A stretch of DNA of 64,000 bases from contig NW_027306095.1 in assembly GCF_964355755.1 (NCBI RefSeq), positions 372,001 through 436,000 of the forward strand, read 5' to 3'. A model generated the notes under the pieces. The model did no database searches. It was not told the DNA's origin and saw only the letters and a program-made list of their open reading frames with translations. Below, one piece after another: positions 50,200-62,620 of the stretch; position 1 is the stretch's first letter; the number at the start of each line of letters is the position of its first letter. Position numbers and translations under genes: made by a program. The DNA is from Antedon mediterranea. Lineage: Eukaryota; Echinodermata; Crinoidea; Comatulida; Antedonidae.

Positions 50200-53100
50200 G
50201 TTTTGTGTGAAAAGTTTTATCGAAATGCTCAAAATGGTCTAAAACGGTTTCAAATGTGATTTTAAGCCCTTTGATATTTTTGTGTAATCAAGTTTCATCG
50301 AAATGCACAAAATGGTCTAAAACGTCTGCAAATGCGATTTAAAGCTATTTTGTGCACTTTAATGTTTTGTGTGAAAAGTTTTATCGAAATTCTCAAAATG
50401 GTCTAAAACGGTTTCAAATGTGATTTTAAGCACTTTGATGTTTTTGTGTAATCAAGTTTCATCGAAATGCACAAAATGGTCTAAAACGTCTCCAAATGCG
50501 ATTTGAAGCAATTTTGTGCACTTTGATGTTTTGTGTAATCCAGTTTCATCGAAATGTACAAAATTGTCTAAAACGTCTCTAAATGCGATTTGAAGCTATT
50601 TTGTGCACTTTGTCGTTTTTGTGTGAAAAGTTTCATCGAAATGCACAAAATGGTCTAAAACGCCTCCAATTGCGATTTGAAGTTATTTTGTGCACTTTGA
50701 TGTTTTGTGTGAAAAGTTTTATCGAAATGCTCAAAATGGTCTAAAACGGTTTCAAATGTGATTTTAAGCACTTTGATATTTTTGTGTAATCAAGTTTCAT
50801 CGAAATGCACAAAATGGTCTAAAACGTCTGCAAATGCGATTTAAAGCTATTTTGTGCACTTTAATGTTTTGTGTGAAAAGTTTTATCGAAATTCTCAAAA
50901 TGGTCTAAAACGGTTTCAAATGTGATTTTAAGCACTTTGATGTTTTTGTGTAATCAAGTTTCATCGAAATTCACTAAAAGGTCTAGAACCTCTGCAAATG
51001 CAATTTAAAGCTATTTTGTGCACTTTAATGTTTTCTGTGAAAAGTTTTATCGAAATTCTCAAAATGGTCTAAAACGGTTTCAAATGTGATTTTAAGCACT
51101 TTGATGTTTTTGTGTAATCAAGTTTTTTCGAAATGCACAACATGGTCTAAAACGTCTCCAAATGCGATTTGAAGCTATTTTGTGCACTTTGATGTTTTTG
51201 TGTGAAAAGTTTCAATGAAATGCACAAAATGGTCTAAAACGTCTCTAAATGCGATTTGAAGCTATTTTGTGCACTTTGTCGTTTTTGTGTGAAAAGTTTC
51301 ATCGAAATGCTCAAAATGGTCTAAAACGTCTCCAAATGCGATTTGAAGCTATTTTGTGCACTTTGATGTTTTTTTCTGAAAAGTTTCATCGAAATGCACA
51401 AAATGGTCTAAAACGTCTCTAAATGCGATTTGAAGCTATTTTGTGCACTTTGATGTTTTTGTGTGAAAAGTTTCATCGAAATGCACAAAATGGTCTAAAA
51501 CGTCTCTAAATGCGATTTGAAGCTATTTTGTGCACTTTGATGTTTTTTTGTGAAAAGTTTCATCGAAATGCACAAAATGGTCTAAAACGTCTCTAAATGC
51601 GATTTGAAGCTATTTTGTGCACTTTGTCGTTTTTGTGTGAAAAGTTTCATCGAAATGCTCAAAATGGTCTAAAACGTCTCCAAATGCGATTTGAAGCAAT
51701 TTTGTGCACTTTGATGTTTTTGTGTGAAAAGTTTCATCGAAATGCACAAAATGGTCTAAAACGTCTGCAAATGCGATTTGAAGCTATTTTGTGCACTTTG
51801 ATGTTTTTTTGTGAAAAGTTTCATCGAAAGGCACAAAATTGTCTAAAACGTCTCTAAATGCGATTTGAAGCTATTTTGTGCACTTTGTCGTTTTTGTGTG
51901 AAAAGTTTCATCGAAATTCCCAAAATGGTCTAAAACATCTCCAAATGCGATTTGAAGCAATTTTGTGCACTTTGATGTTTTTGTGTGAAAAGTTTATACG
52001 AAATGCACAAAATGGTCTAAAACGTCTGCAAATGCGATTTGAAGCTATTTTGTGCACTTTGTCGTTTTTGTGTGAAAATTTTTTTCGAAATGCACAAAAT
52101 GGTCTAAAACGTCTCCAAATGCGATTTGAAGCAATTTTGTGCACTTTGATGTTTTGTGTAATCCAGTTTCATCGAAATGTACAAAATTGTCTAAAACGTC
52201 TCTAAATGCGATTTGAAGCTATTTTGTGCACTTTGTCGTTTTTGTGTGAAAAGTTTTTTCGAAATGCACAAAATGGTCTAAAACGTCTCCAAATGCAATT
52301 TGAAGCAATTTTGTGCACTTTGATGTTTTGTGTAATCCAGTTTCATCGAAATGTACAAAATTGTCTAAATCGTCTCTAAATGCGATTTGAAGCTATTTTG
52401 TGCACTTTGTCGTTTTTGTGTGAAAAGTTTTATCGAAATGCTCAAAATGGTCTAAAACGGTTTTAAATGTGATTTTAAGCACTTTGATATTTTTGTGTAA
52501 TCAAGTTTCATCGAAATGCACAAAATGGTCTAAAACGTCTCCAAATGCGATTTGAAGCAATTTTGTGCACTTTGATGTTTTTGTGTGAAAAGTTTCATCG
52601 AAATGCTCAAAATGGTCTAAAACGTCTCCAAATGCGATTTGAAGCAATTTTGTGCACTTTGATGTTTTTGTGTGAAAAGTTTCATCGAAATGCACAAAAT
52701 GGTCTAAAACGTCTGCAAATGCGATTTGAAGCTATTTTGTGCACTTTGATGTTTTTTTGTGAAAAGTTTCATCGAAAGGCACAAAATTGTCTAAAACGTC
52801 TCTAAATGCGATTTGAAGCTATTTTGTGCACTTTGTCGTTTTTGTGTGAAAAGTTTCATCGAAATTCCCAAAATGGTCTAAAACATCTCCAAATGCGATT
52901 TGAAGCAATTTTGTGCACTTTGATGTTTTTGTGTGAAAAGTTTCATCGAAATGCACAAAATGGTCTAAAACGTCTGCAAATGCGATTTGAAGCTATTTTG
53001 TGCACTTTGTCGTTTTTGTGTGAAAAGTTTTTTCGAAATGCACAAAATGGTCTAAAACGTCTCCAAATGCGATTTGAAGCAATTTTGTGCACTTTGATGT

Positions 53101-54300
53101 TTTGTGTAATCCAGTTTCATCGAAATGTACAAAATTGTCTAAAACGTCTCTAAATGCGATTTGAAGCTTTTTTGTGCACTTTGTCGTTTTTGTGTGAAAA
53201 GTTTTTTCGAAATGCACAAAATGGTCTAAAACGTCTCCAAATGCGATTTGAAGCAATTTTGTGCACTTTGATGTTTTGTGTAATCCAGTTTCATCGAATT
53301 GTACAAAATTGTCTAAAACGTCTCTAAATGCGATTTGAAGCTATTTTGTGCACTTTGTCGTTTTTGTGTGAAAAGTTTTATCGAAATGCTCAAAATGGTC
53401 TAAAACGGTTTCAAATGTGATTTTAAGCACTTTGATATTTTTGTGTAATCAAGTTTCATCGAAATGCACAAAATGGTCTAAAACGTCTGCAAATGCGATT
53501 TAAAGCTATTTTGTGCACTTTAATGTTTTGTTTGAAAAGCTTTATCGAAATTCTCAAAATGGTCTAAAACGGTTTCAAATGTGATTATAAGCAGTTTGAT
53601 GTTTTTGTGTAATCAAGTTTCATCGAAATGCACAAAATGGTTTAAAACGTCTGCAAATGCGATTTGAAGCTATTTTGTGCACTTTGATGTTTTTGTGTGA
53701 AAAGTTTCATCGAAATGCACAAAATTGTCTAAAACGTCTCCAAATACGATATTAAGCTATTTTGTGCACTTTGATGTTTTTGTGTGAAAAGTTTCATCGA
53801 AATGCACAAAATGGTCTAAAACGTCTGAAAATGCGATTTGAAGCAATTTTGTGCACTTTGATGTTTTTGTGTGAAAAGTTTCATCGAAATGCATAAAATG
53901 GTCTCTAAAACGTCTGCAAATGCGATTTGAAGCTATTTTGTGCACTTTGTCGTTTTTGTGTGAAAAGTTTTTTCGAAATGCACAAAATGGTCTAAAACGT
54001 CTCCAAATGCGATTTGAAGCAATTTTGTGCACTTTGATGTTTTGTGTAATCCAGTTTCATCGAAATGTACAAAATTGTCTAAAACGTCTCTAAATGCGAT
54101 TTGAAGCTATTTTGTGCACTTTGTCGTTTTTGTGTGAAAAGTTTTTTCGAAATGCACAAAATGGTCTAAAACGTCTCCAATTGCGATTTGAAGTTATTTT
54201 GTGCACTTTGATGTTTTGTGTGAAAAGTTTTATCGAAATGCTCAAAATGGTCTAAAACGGTTTCAAATGTGATTTTAAGCACTTTGATATTTTTGTATAA
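50200..54300 (+). repeat. About 4.1-kb unit duplicated 8.3-8.5 kb downstream, copy 1
   Basis: The rare TAAGCCCTTTGATAT at 50265 recurs 8488 bp later. From about 51.6 kb the offset becomes 8314 bp. The 174-bp change equals exactly two monomers, missing from the downstream copy near 59.9 kb. The rare variants TTTATACGAAATG and GAAAATTTTTTTCG are shared by both copies. Confidence 0.85.
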
Positions 54301-57300
54301 TCAAGTTAAATCGAAATGCACAAAATGGTCTAAAACGTCTGCAAATGCGATTTAAAGCTATTTTGTGTACTTTAATGTTTTGTGTGAAAAGTTTTATCGA
54401 AATTCTCAAAATGGTCTAAAACGGTTTCAAATGTGATTTTAAGCACTTTGATGTTTTTGTGTAATCAAGTTTCATCGAAATGCACTAAATGGTTTAAAAC
54501 GTCTGCAAATGCGATTTGAAGCTATTTTGTGCACTTTGATGTTTTTGTGTGAAAAGTTTCATCGAAATGCACAAAATTGTCTAAAACGTCTCCAAATACG
54601 ATATTAAGCTATTGTATGCACTTTGATGTTTTTGAGTGAAAAGTTTTTTCGAAATGCACAAAATGGTCTAAAACGTCTCCAAATGCGATTTGGAGCTTTT
54701 TTGTGCACTTTGATGTTTTGTGTAAAAAGTTTGCTATTTTGTGCACTTTAATGTTTTGTGTGAAAAGTTTTATCGAAATGCTCAAAATTGTCTAAAACGG
54801 TTTCAAATGTGATTTTAAGCACTTTGATATTTTTGTGTAATCAAGTTTTTTCGAAATGCACAACATGGTCTAAAACGTCTCCAAATGCGATTTGAAGCTA
54901 TTTTGTGCACTTTGATGTTTTTGTGTGAAAAGTTTATTCGAAATGCAAAAATGGTCTAAAACGTCTCCAAATGCGATTTGAAGTTATTTTGTGCACTTTG
55001 ATGTTTTGTGTGAAAAGTTTTATCGAAATGCTCAAAATGGTCTAAAACGGTTTCAAATGTGATTTTAAGCACTTTGATATTTTTGTGTAATCAAGTTTCA
55101 TCGAAATGCTCAAAATGGTCTAAAACGTCTCCAAATGCGATTTGAAGCTATTTTGTGCACTTTGATGTTTTTTTGTGAAAAGTTTCATCGAAATGCACAA
55201 AATGGTCTAAAACGTCTCTAAATGCGATTTGAAGCTATTTTGTGCACTTTGATGTTTTTGTGTGAAAAGTTTCATCGAAATGCACAAAATGGTCTAAAAC
55301 GTCTCTAAATGCGATTTGAAGCTATTTTGTGCACTTTGATGTTTTTTTGTGAAAAGTTTCATCGAAATGCACAAAATGGTCTAAAACGTCTCTAAATGCG
55401 ATTTGAAGCTATTTTGTGCACTTTGATGTTTTTTTGTGAAAAGTTTCATCGAAATGCACAAAATTGTCTAAAACGTCTCTAAATGCGATTTGAAGCTATT
55501 TTGTGCACTTTGTCGTTTTTGTGTGAAAAGTTTCATCGAAATGCACAAAATGGTCTAAAACGTCTGCAAATGCGATTTGAAGCTATTTTGTGCACTTTGT
55601 CGTTTTTGTGTGAAAAGTTTTTTCGAAATGCACAAAATGGTCTAAAACGTCTCCAATTGCGATTTGAAGTTATTTTGTGCACTTTGATGTTTTGTGTGAA
55701 AAGTTTTATCGAAATGCTCAAAATGGTCTAAAACGGTTTCAAATGTGATTTTAAGCACTTTGATATTTTTGTGTAATCAAGTTTCATCGAAATGCACAAA
55801 ATGGTCTAAAACGTCTGCAAATGCGATTTAAAGCTATTTTGTGCACTTTAATGTTTTGTGTGAAAAGTTTTATCGAAATTCTCAAAATGGTCTAAAACGG
55901 TTTCAAATGTGATTTTAAGCACTTTGATGTTTTTGTGTAATCAAGTTTCATCGAAAATCACTAAAAGGTCTAGAACCTCTGCAAATGCAATTTAAAGCTA
56001 TTTTGTGCACTTTAATGTTTTCTGTGAAAAGTTTTATCGAAATTCTCAAAATGGTCTAAAACGGTTTCAAATGTGATTTTAAGCACTTTGATGTTTTTGT
56101 GTAATCAAGTTTTTTCGAAATGCACAACATGGTCTAAAACGTCTCCAAATGCGATTTGAAGCTATTTTGTGCACTTTGATGTTTTTGTGTGAAAAGTTTC
56201 AATGAAATGCACAAAATGGTCTAAAACGTCTCTAAATGCGATTTGAAGCTATTTTGTGCACTTTGTCGTTTTTGTGTGAAAAGTTTCATCGAAATGCTCA
56301 AAATGGTCTAAAACGTCTCCAAATGCGATTTGAAGCTATTTTGTGCACTTTGATGTTTTTTTCTGAAAAGTTTCATCGAAATGCACAAAATGGTCTAAAA
56401 CGTCTCTAAATGCGATTTGAAGCTATTTTGTGCACTTTGATGTTTTTGTGTGAAAAGTTTCATCGAAATGCACAAAATGGTCTAAAACGTCTCTAAATGC
56501 GATTTGAAGCTATTTTGTGCACTTTGATGTTTTTTTGTGAAAAGTTTCATCGAAATGCACAAAATGGTCTAAAACGTCTCTAAATGCGATTTGAAGCTAT
56601 TTTGTGCACTTTGTCGTTTTTGTGTGAAAAGTTTCATCGAAATGCTCAAAATGGTCTAAAACGTCTCCAAATGCGATTTGAAGCAATTTTGTGCACTTTG
56701 ATGTTTTTGTGTGAAAAGTTTCATCGAAATGCACAAAATGGTCTAAAACGTCTGCAAATGCGATTTGAAGCTATTTTGTGCACTTTGATGTTTTTTTGTG
56801 AAAAGTTTCATCGAAAGGCACAAAATTGTCTAAAACGTCTCTAAATGCGATTTGAAGCTATTTTGTGCACTTTGTCGTTTTTGTGTGAAAAGTTTCATCG
56901 AAATTCCCAAAATGGTCTAAAACATCTCCAAATGCGATTTGAAGCAATTTTGTGCACTTTGATGTTTTTGTGTGAAAAGTTTCATCGAAATGCACAAAAT
57001 GGTCTAAAACGTCTGCAAATGCGATTTGAAGCTATTTTGTGCACTTTGTCGTTTTTGTACGAAAAGTTTTTTCGAAATGCACAAAATGGTCTAAAACGTC
57101 TCCAAATGCGATTTGAAGCAATTTTGTGCACTTTGATGTTTTGTGTAATCCAGTTTCATCGAAATGTACAAAATTGTCTAAAACGTCTCTAAATGCGATT
57201 TGAAGCTATTTTGTGCACTTTGTCGTTTTTGTGTGAAAAGTTTTTTCGAAATGCACAAAATGGTCTAAAACGTCTCCAAATGCGATTTGAAGCAATTTTG

Positions 57301-57972
57301 TGCACTTTGATGTTTTGTGTAATCCAGTTTATTCGAAATGTACAAAATTGTCTAAAACGTCTCTAAATGCGATTTGAAGCTATTTTGTGCACTTTGTCGT
57401 TTTTGTGTGAAAAGTTTTTTCGAAATGCACAAAATTTTCTAAAACGTCTCCAATTGCGATTTGAAGTTATTTTGTGCACTTTGATGTTATGTGTGAAAAG
57501 TTTTATCGAAATGCTCAAAATGGTCTAAAACGGTTTCAAATGTGATTTTAAGCACTTTGATATTTTTGTGTAATCAAGTTTCATCGAAATGCACAAAATG
57601 GTCTAAAACGTCTGCAAATGCGATTTAAAGCTATTTTGTGCACTTTAATGTTTTGTGTGAAAAGTTTTATCGAAATTCTCAAAATGGTCTAAAACGGTTT
57701 CAAATGTGATTTTAAGCACTTTGATGTTTTTGTGTAATCAAGTTTCATCGAAATGCACAAAATGGTTTAAAACGTCTGCAAATGCGATTTGAAGCTATTT
57801 TGTGCACTTTGATGTTTTTGTGTGAAAAGTTTCATCGAAATGCACAAAATTGTCTAAAACGTCTCCAAATACGATATTAAGCTATTTTGTGCACTTTGAT
57901 GTTTTTGTGTGAAAAGTTTCATCGAAATGCACAAAATGGTCTAAAACGTCTGCAAATGCGATTTGAAGCTAT

Positions 57973-58322
57973 TTTGTGCACTTTGTCGTTTTTGTGTGAA
58001 AAGTTTCATCGAAATGCTCAAAATGGTCTAAAACGTCTCCAAATGCGATTTGAAGCAATTTTGTGCACTTTGATGTTTTTGTGTGAAAAGTTTCATCGAA
58101 ATGCACAAAATGGTCTCTAAAACGTCTGCAAATGCGATTTGAAGCTATTTTGTGCACTTTGTCGTTTTTGTGTGAAAAGTTTTTTCGAAATGCACAAAAT
58201 GGTCTAAAACGTCTCCAAATGCGATTTGAAGCAATTTTGTGCACTTTGATGTTTTGTGTAATCCAGTTTCATCGAAATGTACAAAATTGTCTAAAACGTC
58301 TCTAAATGCGATTTGAAGCTAT
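57973..58322 (+). repeat. 350-bp four-monomer unit, copy 1
   Basis: Four 87-bp monomers plus the 2-bp CT insertion. The next 350 bp repeat it, so the CT insertion occurs at both 58.11 and 58.46 kb. Confidence 0.82.
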
Positions 58323-58672
58323 TTTGTGCACTTTGTCGTTTTTGTGTGAAAAGTTTCATCGAAATGCTCAAAATGGTCTAAAACGTCTCCAAATGCGATT
58401 TGAAGCAATTTTGTGCACTTTGATGTTTTTGTGTGAAAAGTTTCATCGAAATGCACAAAATGGTCTCTAAAACGTCTGCAAATGCGATTTGAAGCTATTT
58501 TGTGCACTTTGTCGTTTTTGTGTGAAAAGTTTTTTCGAAATGCACAAAATGGTCTAAAACGTCTCCAAATGCGATTTGAAGCAATTTTGTGCACTTTGAT
58601 GTTTTGTGTAATCCAGTTTAATCGAAATGTACAAAATTGTCTAAAACGTCTCTAAATGCGATTTGAAGCTAT
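58323..58672 (+). repeat. 350-bp four-monomer unit, copy 2
   Basis: Direct tandem copy of 57973-58322. One visible difference near its end is CCAGTTTAATCG instead of CCAGTTTCATCG. Other segments carry a single copy of this unit, so this is a recent local duplication. Confidence 0.82.
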
Positions 58673-58689
58673 TTTGTGCACTTTAATGT

Positions 58690-61600
58690 TTTCTGTGAAA
58701 AGTTTTATCGAAATGCTCAAAATGGTCTAAAACGGTTTCAAATGTGATTTTAAGCCCTTTGATATTTTTGTGTAATCAAGTTTCATCGAAATGCACAAAA
58801 TGGTCTAAAACGTCTGCAAATGCGATTTAAAGCTATTTTGTGCACTTTAATGTTTTGTGTGAAAAGTTTTATCGAAATTCTCAAAATGGTCTAAAACGGT
58901 TTCAAATGTGATTTTAAGCACTTTGATGTTTTTGTGTAATCAAGTTTCATCGAAATGCACAAAATGGTCTAAAACGTCTCCAAATGCGATTTGAAGCAAT
59001 TTTGTGCACTTTGATGTTTTGTGTAATCCAGTTTCATCGAAATGTACAAAATTGTCTAAAACGTCTCTAAATGCGATTTGAAGCTATTTTGTGCACTTTG
59101 TCGTTTTTGTGTGAAAAGTTTCATCGAAATGCACAAAATGGTCTAAAACGCCTCCAATTGCGATTTGAAGTTATTTTGTGCACTTTGATGTTTTGTGTGA
59201 AAAGTTTTATCGAAATGCTCAAAATGGTCTAAAACGGTTTCAAATGTGATTTTAAGCACTTTGATATTTTTGTGTAATCAAGTTTCATCGAAATGCACAA
59301 AATGGTCTAAAACGTCTGCAAATGCGATTTAAAGCTATTTTGTGCACTTTAATGTTTTGTGTGAAAAGTTTTATCGAAATTCTCAAAATGGTCTAAAACG
59401 GTTTCAAATGTGATTTTAAGCACTTTGATGTTTTTGTGTAATCAAGTTTCATCGAAATTCACTAAAAGGTCTAGAACCTCTGCAAATGCAATTTAAAGCT
59501 ATTTTGTGCACTTTAATGTTTTCTGTGAAAAGTTTTATCGAAATTCTCAAAATGGTCTAAAACGGTTTCAAATGTGATTTTAAGCACTTTGATGTTTTTG
59601 TGTAATCAAGTTTTTTCGAAATGCACAACATGGTCTAAAACGTCTCCAAATGCGATTTGAAGCTATTTTGTGCACTTTGATGTTTTTGTGTGACAAGTTT
59701 CAATGAAATGCACAAAATGGTCTAAAACGTCTCTAAATGCGATTTGAAGCTATTTTGTGCACTTTGTCGTTTTTGTGTGAAAAGTTTCATCGAAATGCTC
59801 AAAATGGTCTAAAACGTCTCCAAATGCGATTTGAAGCTATTTTGTGCACTTTGATGTTTTTTTCTGAAAAGTTTCATCGAAATGCACAAAATGGTCTAAA
59901 ACGTCTCTAAATGCGATTTGAAGCTATTTTGTGCACTTTGTCGTTTTTGTGTGAAAAGTTTCATCGAAATGCTCAAAATGGTCTAAAACGTCTCCAAATG
60001 CGATTTGAAGCAATTTTGTGCACTTTGATGTTTTTGTGTGAAAAGTTTCATCGAAATGCACAAAATGGTCTAAAACGTCTGCAAATGCGATTTGAAGCTA
60101 TTTTGTGCACTTTGATGTTTTTTTGTGAAAAGTTTCATCGAAAGGCACAAAATTGTCTAAAACGTCTCTAAATGCGATTTGAAGCTATTTTGTGCACTTT
60201 GTCGTTTTTGTGTGAAAAGTTTCATCGAAATTCCCAAAATGGTCTAAAACATCTCCAAATGCGATTTGAAGCAATTTTGTGCACTTTGATGTTTTTGTGT
60301 GAAAAGTTTATACGAAATGCACAAAATGGTCTAAAACGTCTGCAAATGCGATTTGAAGCTATTTTGTGCACTTTGTCGTTTTTGTGTGAAAATTTTTTTC
60401 GAAATGCACAAAATGGTCTAAAACGTCTCCAAATGCGATTTGAAGCAATTTTGTGCACTTTGATGTTTTGTGTAATCCAGTTTCATCGAAATGTACAAAA
60501 TTGTCTAAAACGTCTCTAAATGCGATTTGAAGCTATTTTGTGCACTTTGTCGTTTTTGTGTGAAAAGTTTTTTCGAAATGCACAAAATGGTCTAAAACGT
60601 CTCCAAATGCAATTTGAAGCAATTTTGTGCACTTTGATGTTTTGTGTAATCCAGTTTCATCGAAATGTACAAAATTGTCTAAATCGTCTCTAAATGCGAT
60701 TTGAAGCTATTTTGTGCACTTTGTCGTTTTTGTGTGAAAAGTTTTATCGAAATGCTCAAAATGGTCTAAAACGGTTTCAAATGTGATTTTAAGCACTTTG
60801 ATATTTTTGTGTAATCAAGTTTCATCGAAATGCACAAAATGGTCTAAAACGTCTCCAAATGCGATTTGAAGCAATTTTGTGCACTTTGATGTTTTTGTGT
60901 GAAAAGTTTCATCGAAATGCTCAAAATGGTCTAAAACGTCTCCAAATGCGATTTGAAGCAATTTTGTGCACTTTGATGTTTTTGTGTGAAAAGTTTCATC
61001 GAAATGCACAAAATGGTCTAAAACGTCTGCAAATGCGATTTGAAGCTATTTTGTGCACTTTGATGTTTTTTTGTGAAAAGTTTCATCGAAAGGCACAAAA
61101 TTGTCTAAAACGTCTCTAAATGCGATTTGAAGCTATTTTGTGCACTTTGTCGTTTTTGTGTGAAAAGTTTCATCGAAATTCCCAAAATGGTCTAAAACAT
61201 CTCCAAATGCGATTTGAAGCAATTTTGTGCACTTTGATGTTTTTGTGTGAAAAGTTTCATCGAAATGCACAAAATGGTCTAAAACGTCTGCAAATGCGAT
61301 TTGAAGCTATTTTGTGCACTTTGTCGTTTTTGTGTGAAAAGTTTTTTCGAAATGCACAAAATGGTCTAAAACGTCTCCAAATGCGATTTGAAGCAATTTT
61401 GTGCACTTTGATGTTTTGTGTAATCCAGTTTCATCGAAATGTACAAAATTGTCTAAAACGTCTCTAAATGCGATTTGAAGCTTTTTTGTGCACTTTGTCG
61501 TTTTTGTGTGAAAAGTTTTTTCGAAATGCACAAAATGGTCTAAAACGTCTCCAAATGCGATTTGAAGCAATTTTGTGCACTTTGATGTTTTGTGTAATCC

Positions 61601-62620
61601 AGTTTCATCGAATTGTACAAAATTGTCTAAAACGTCTCTAAATGCGATTTGAAGCTATTTTGTGCACTTTGTCGTTTTTGTGTGAAAAGTTTTATCGAAA
61701 TGCTCAAAATGGTCTAAAACGGTTTCAAATGTGATTTTAAGCACTTTGATATTTTTGTGTAATCAAGTTTCATCGAAATGCACAAAATGGTCTAAAACGT
61801 CTGCAAATGCGATTTAAAGCTATTTTGTGCACTTTAATGTTTTGTTTGAAAAGTTTTATCGAAATTCTCAAAATGGTCTAAAACGGTTTCAAATGTGATT
61901 TTAAGCAGTTTGATGTTTTTGTGTAATCAAGTTTCATCGAAATGCACAAAATGGTTTAAAACGTCTGCAAATGCGATTTGAAGCTATTTTGTGCACTTTG
62001 ATGTTTTTGTGTGAAAAGTTTCATCGAAATGCACAAAATTGTCTAAAACGTCTCCAAATACGATATTAAGCTATTTTGTGCACTTTGATGTTTTTGTGTG
62101 AAAAGTTTCATCGAAATGCACAAAATGGTCTAAAACGTCTGAAAATGCGATTTGAAGCAATTTTGTGCACTTTGATGTTTTTGTGTGAAAAGTTTCATCG
62201 AAATGCACAAAATGGTCTCTAAAACGTCTGCAAATGCGATTTGAAGCTATTTTGTGCACTTTGTCGTTTTTGTGTGAAAAGTTTTTTCGAAATGCACAAA
62301 ATGGTCTAAAACGTCTCCAAATGCGATTTGAAGCAATTTTGTGCACTTTGATGTTTTGTGTAATCCAGTTTCATCGAAATGTACAAAATTGTCTAAAACG
62401 TCTCTAAATGCGATTTGAAGCTATTTTGTGCACTTTGTCGTTTTTGTGTGAAAAGTTTTTTCGAAATGCACAAAATGGTCTAAAACGTCTCCAATTGCGA
62501 TTTGAAGTTATTTTGTGCACTTTGATGTTTTGTGTGAAAAGTTTTATCGAAATGCTCAAAATGGTCTAAAACGGTTTCAAATGTGATTTTAAGCACTTTG
62601 ATATTTTTGTATAATCAAGT
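58690..62620 (+). repeat. About 4.1-kb unit, copy 2 (two monomers shorter)
   Basis: Copy of 50.2-54.3 kb with a two-monomer (174-bp) deletion and few substitutions. It ends near 62.62 kb, where the array jumps to a segment resembling 54.96 kb. Confidence 0.85.
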
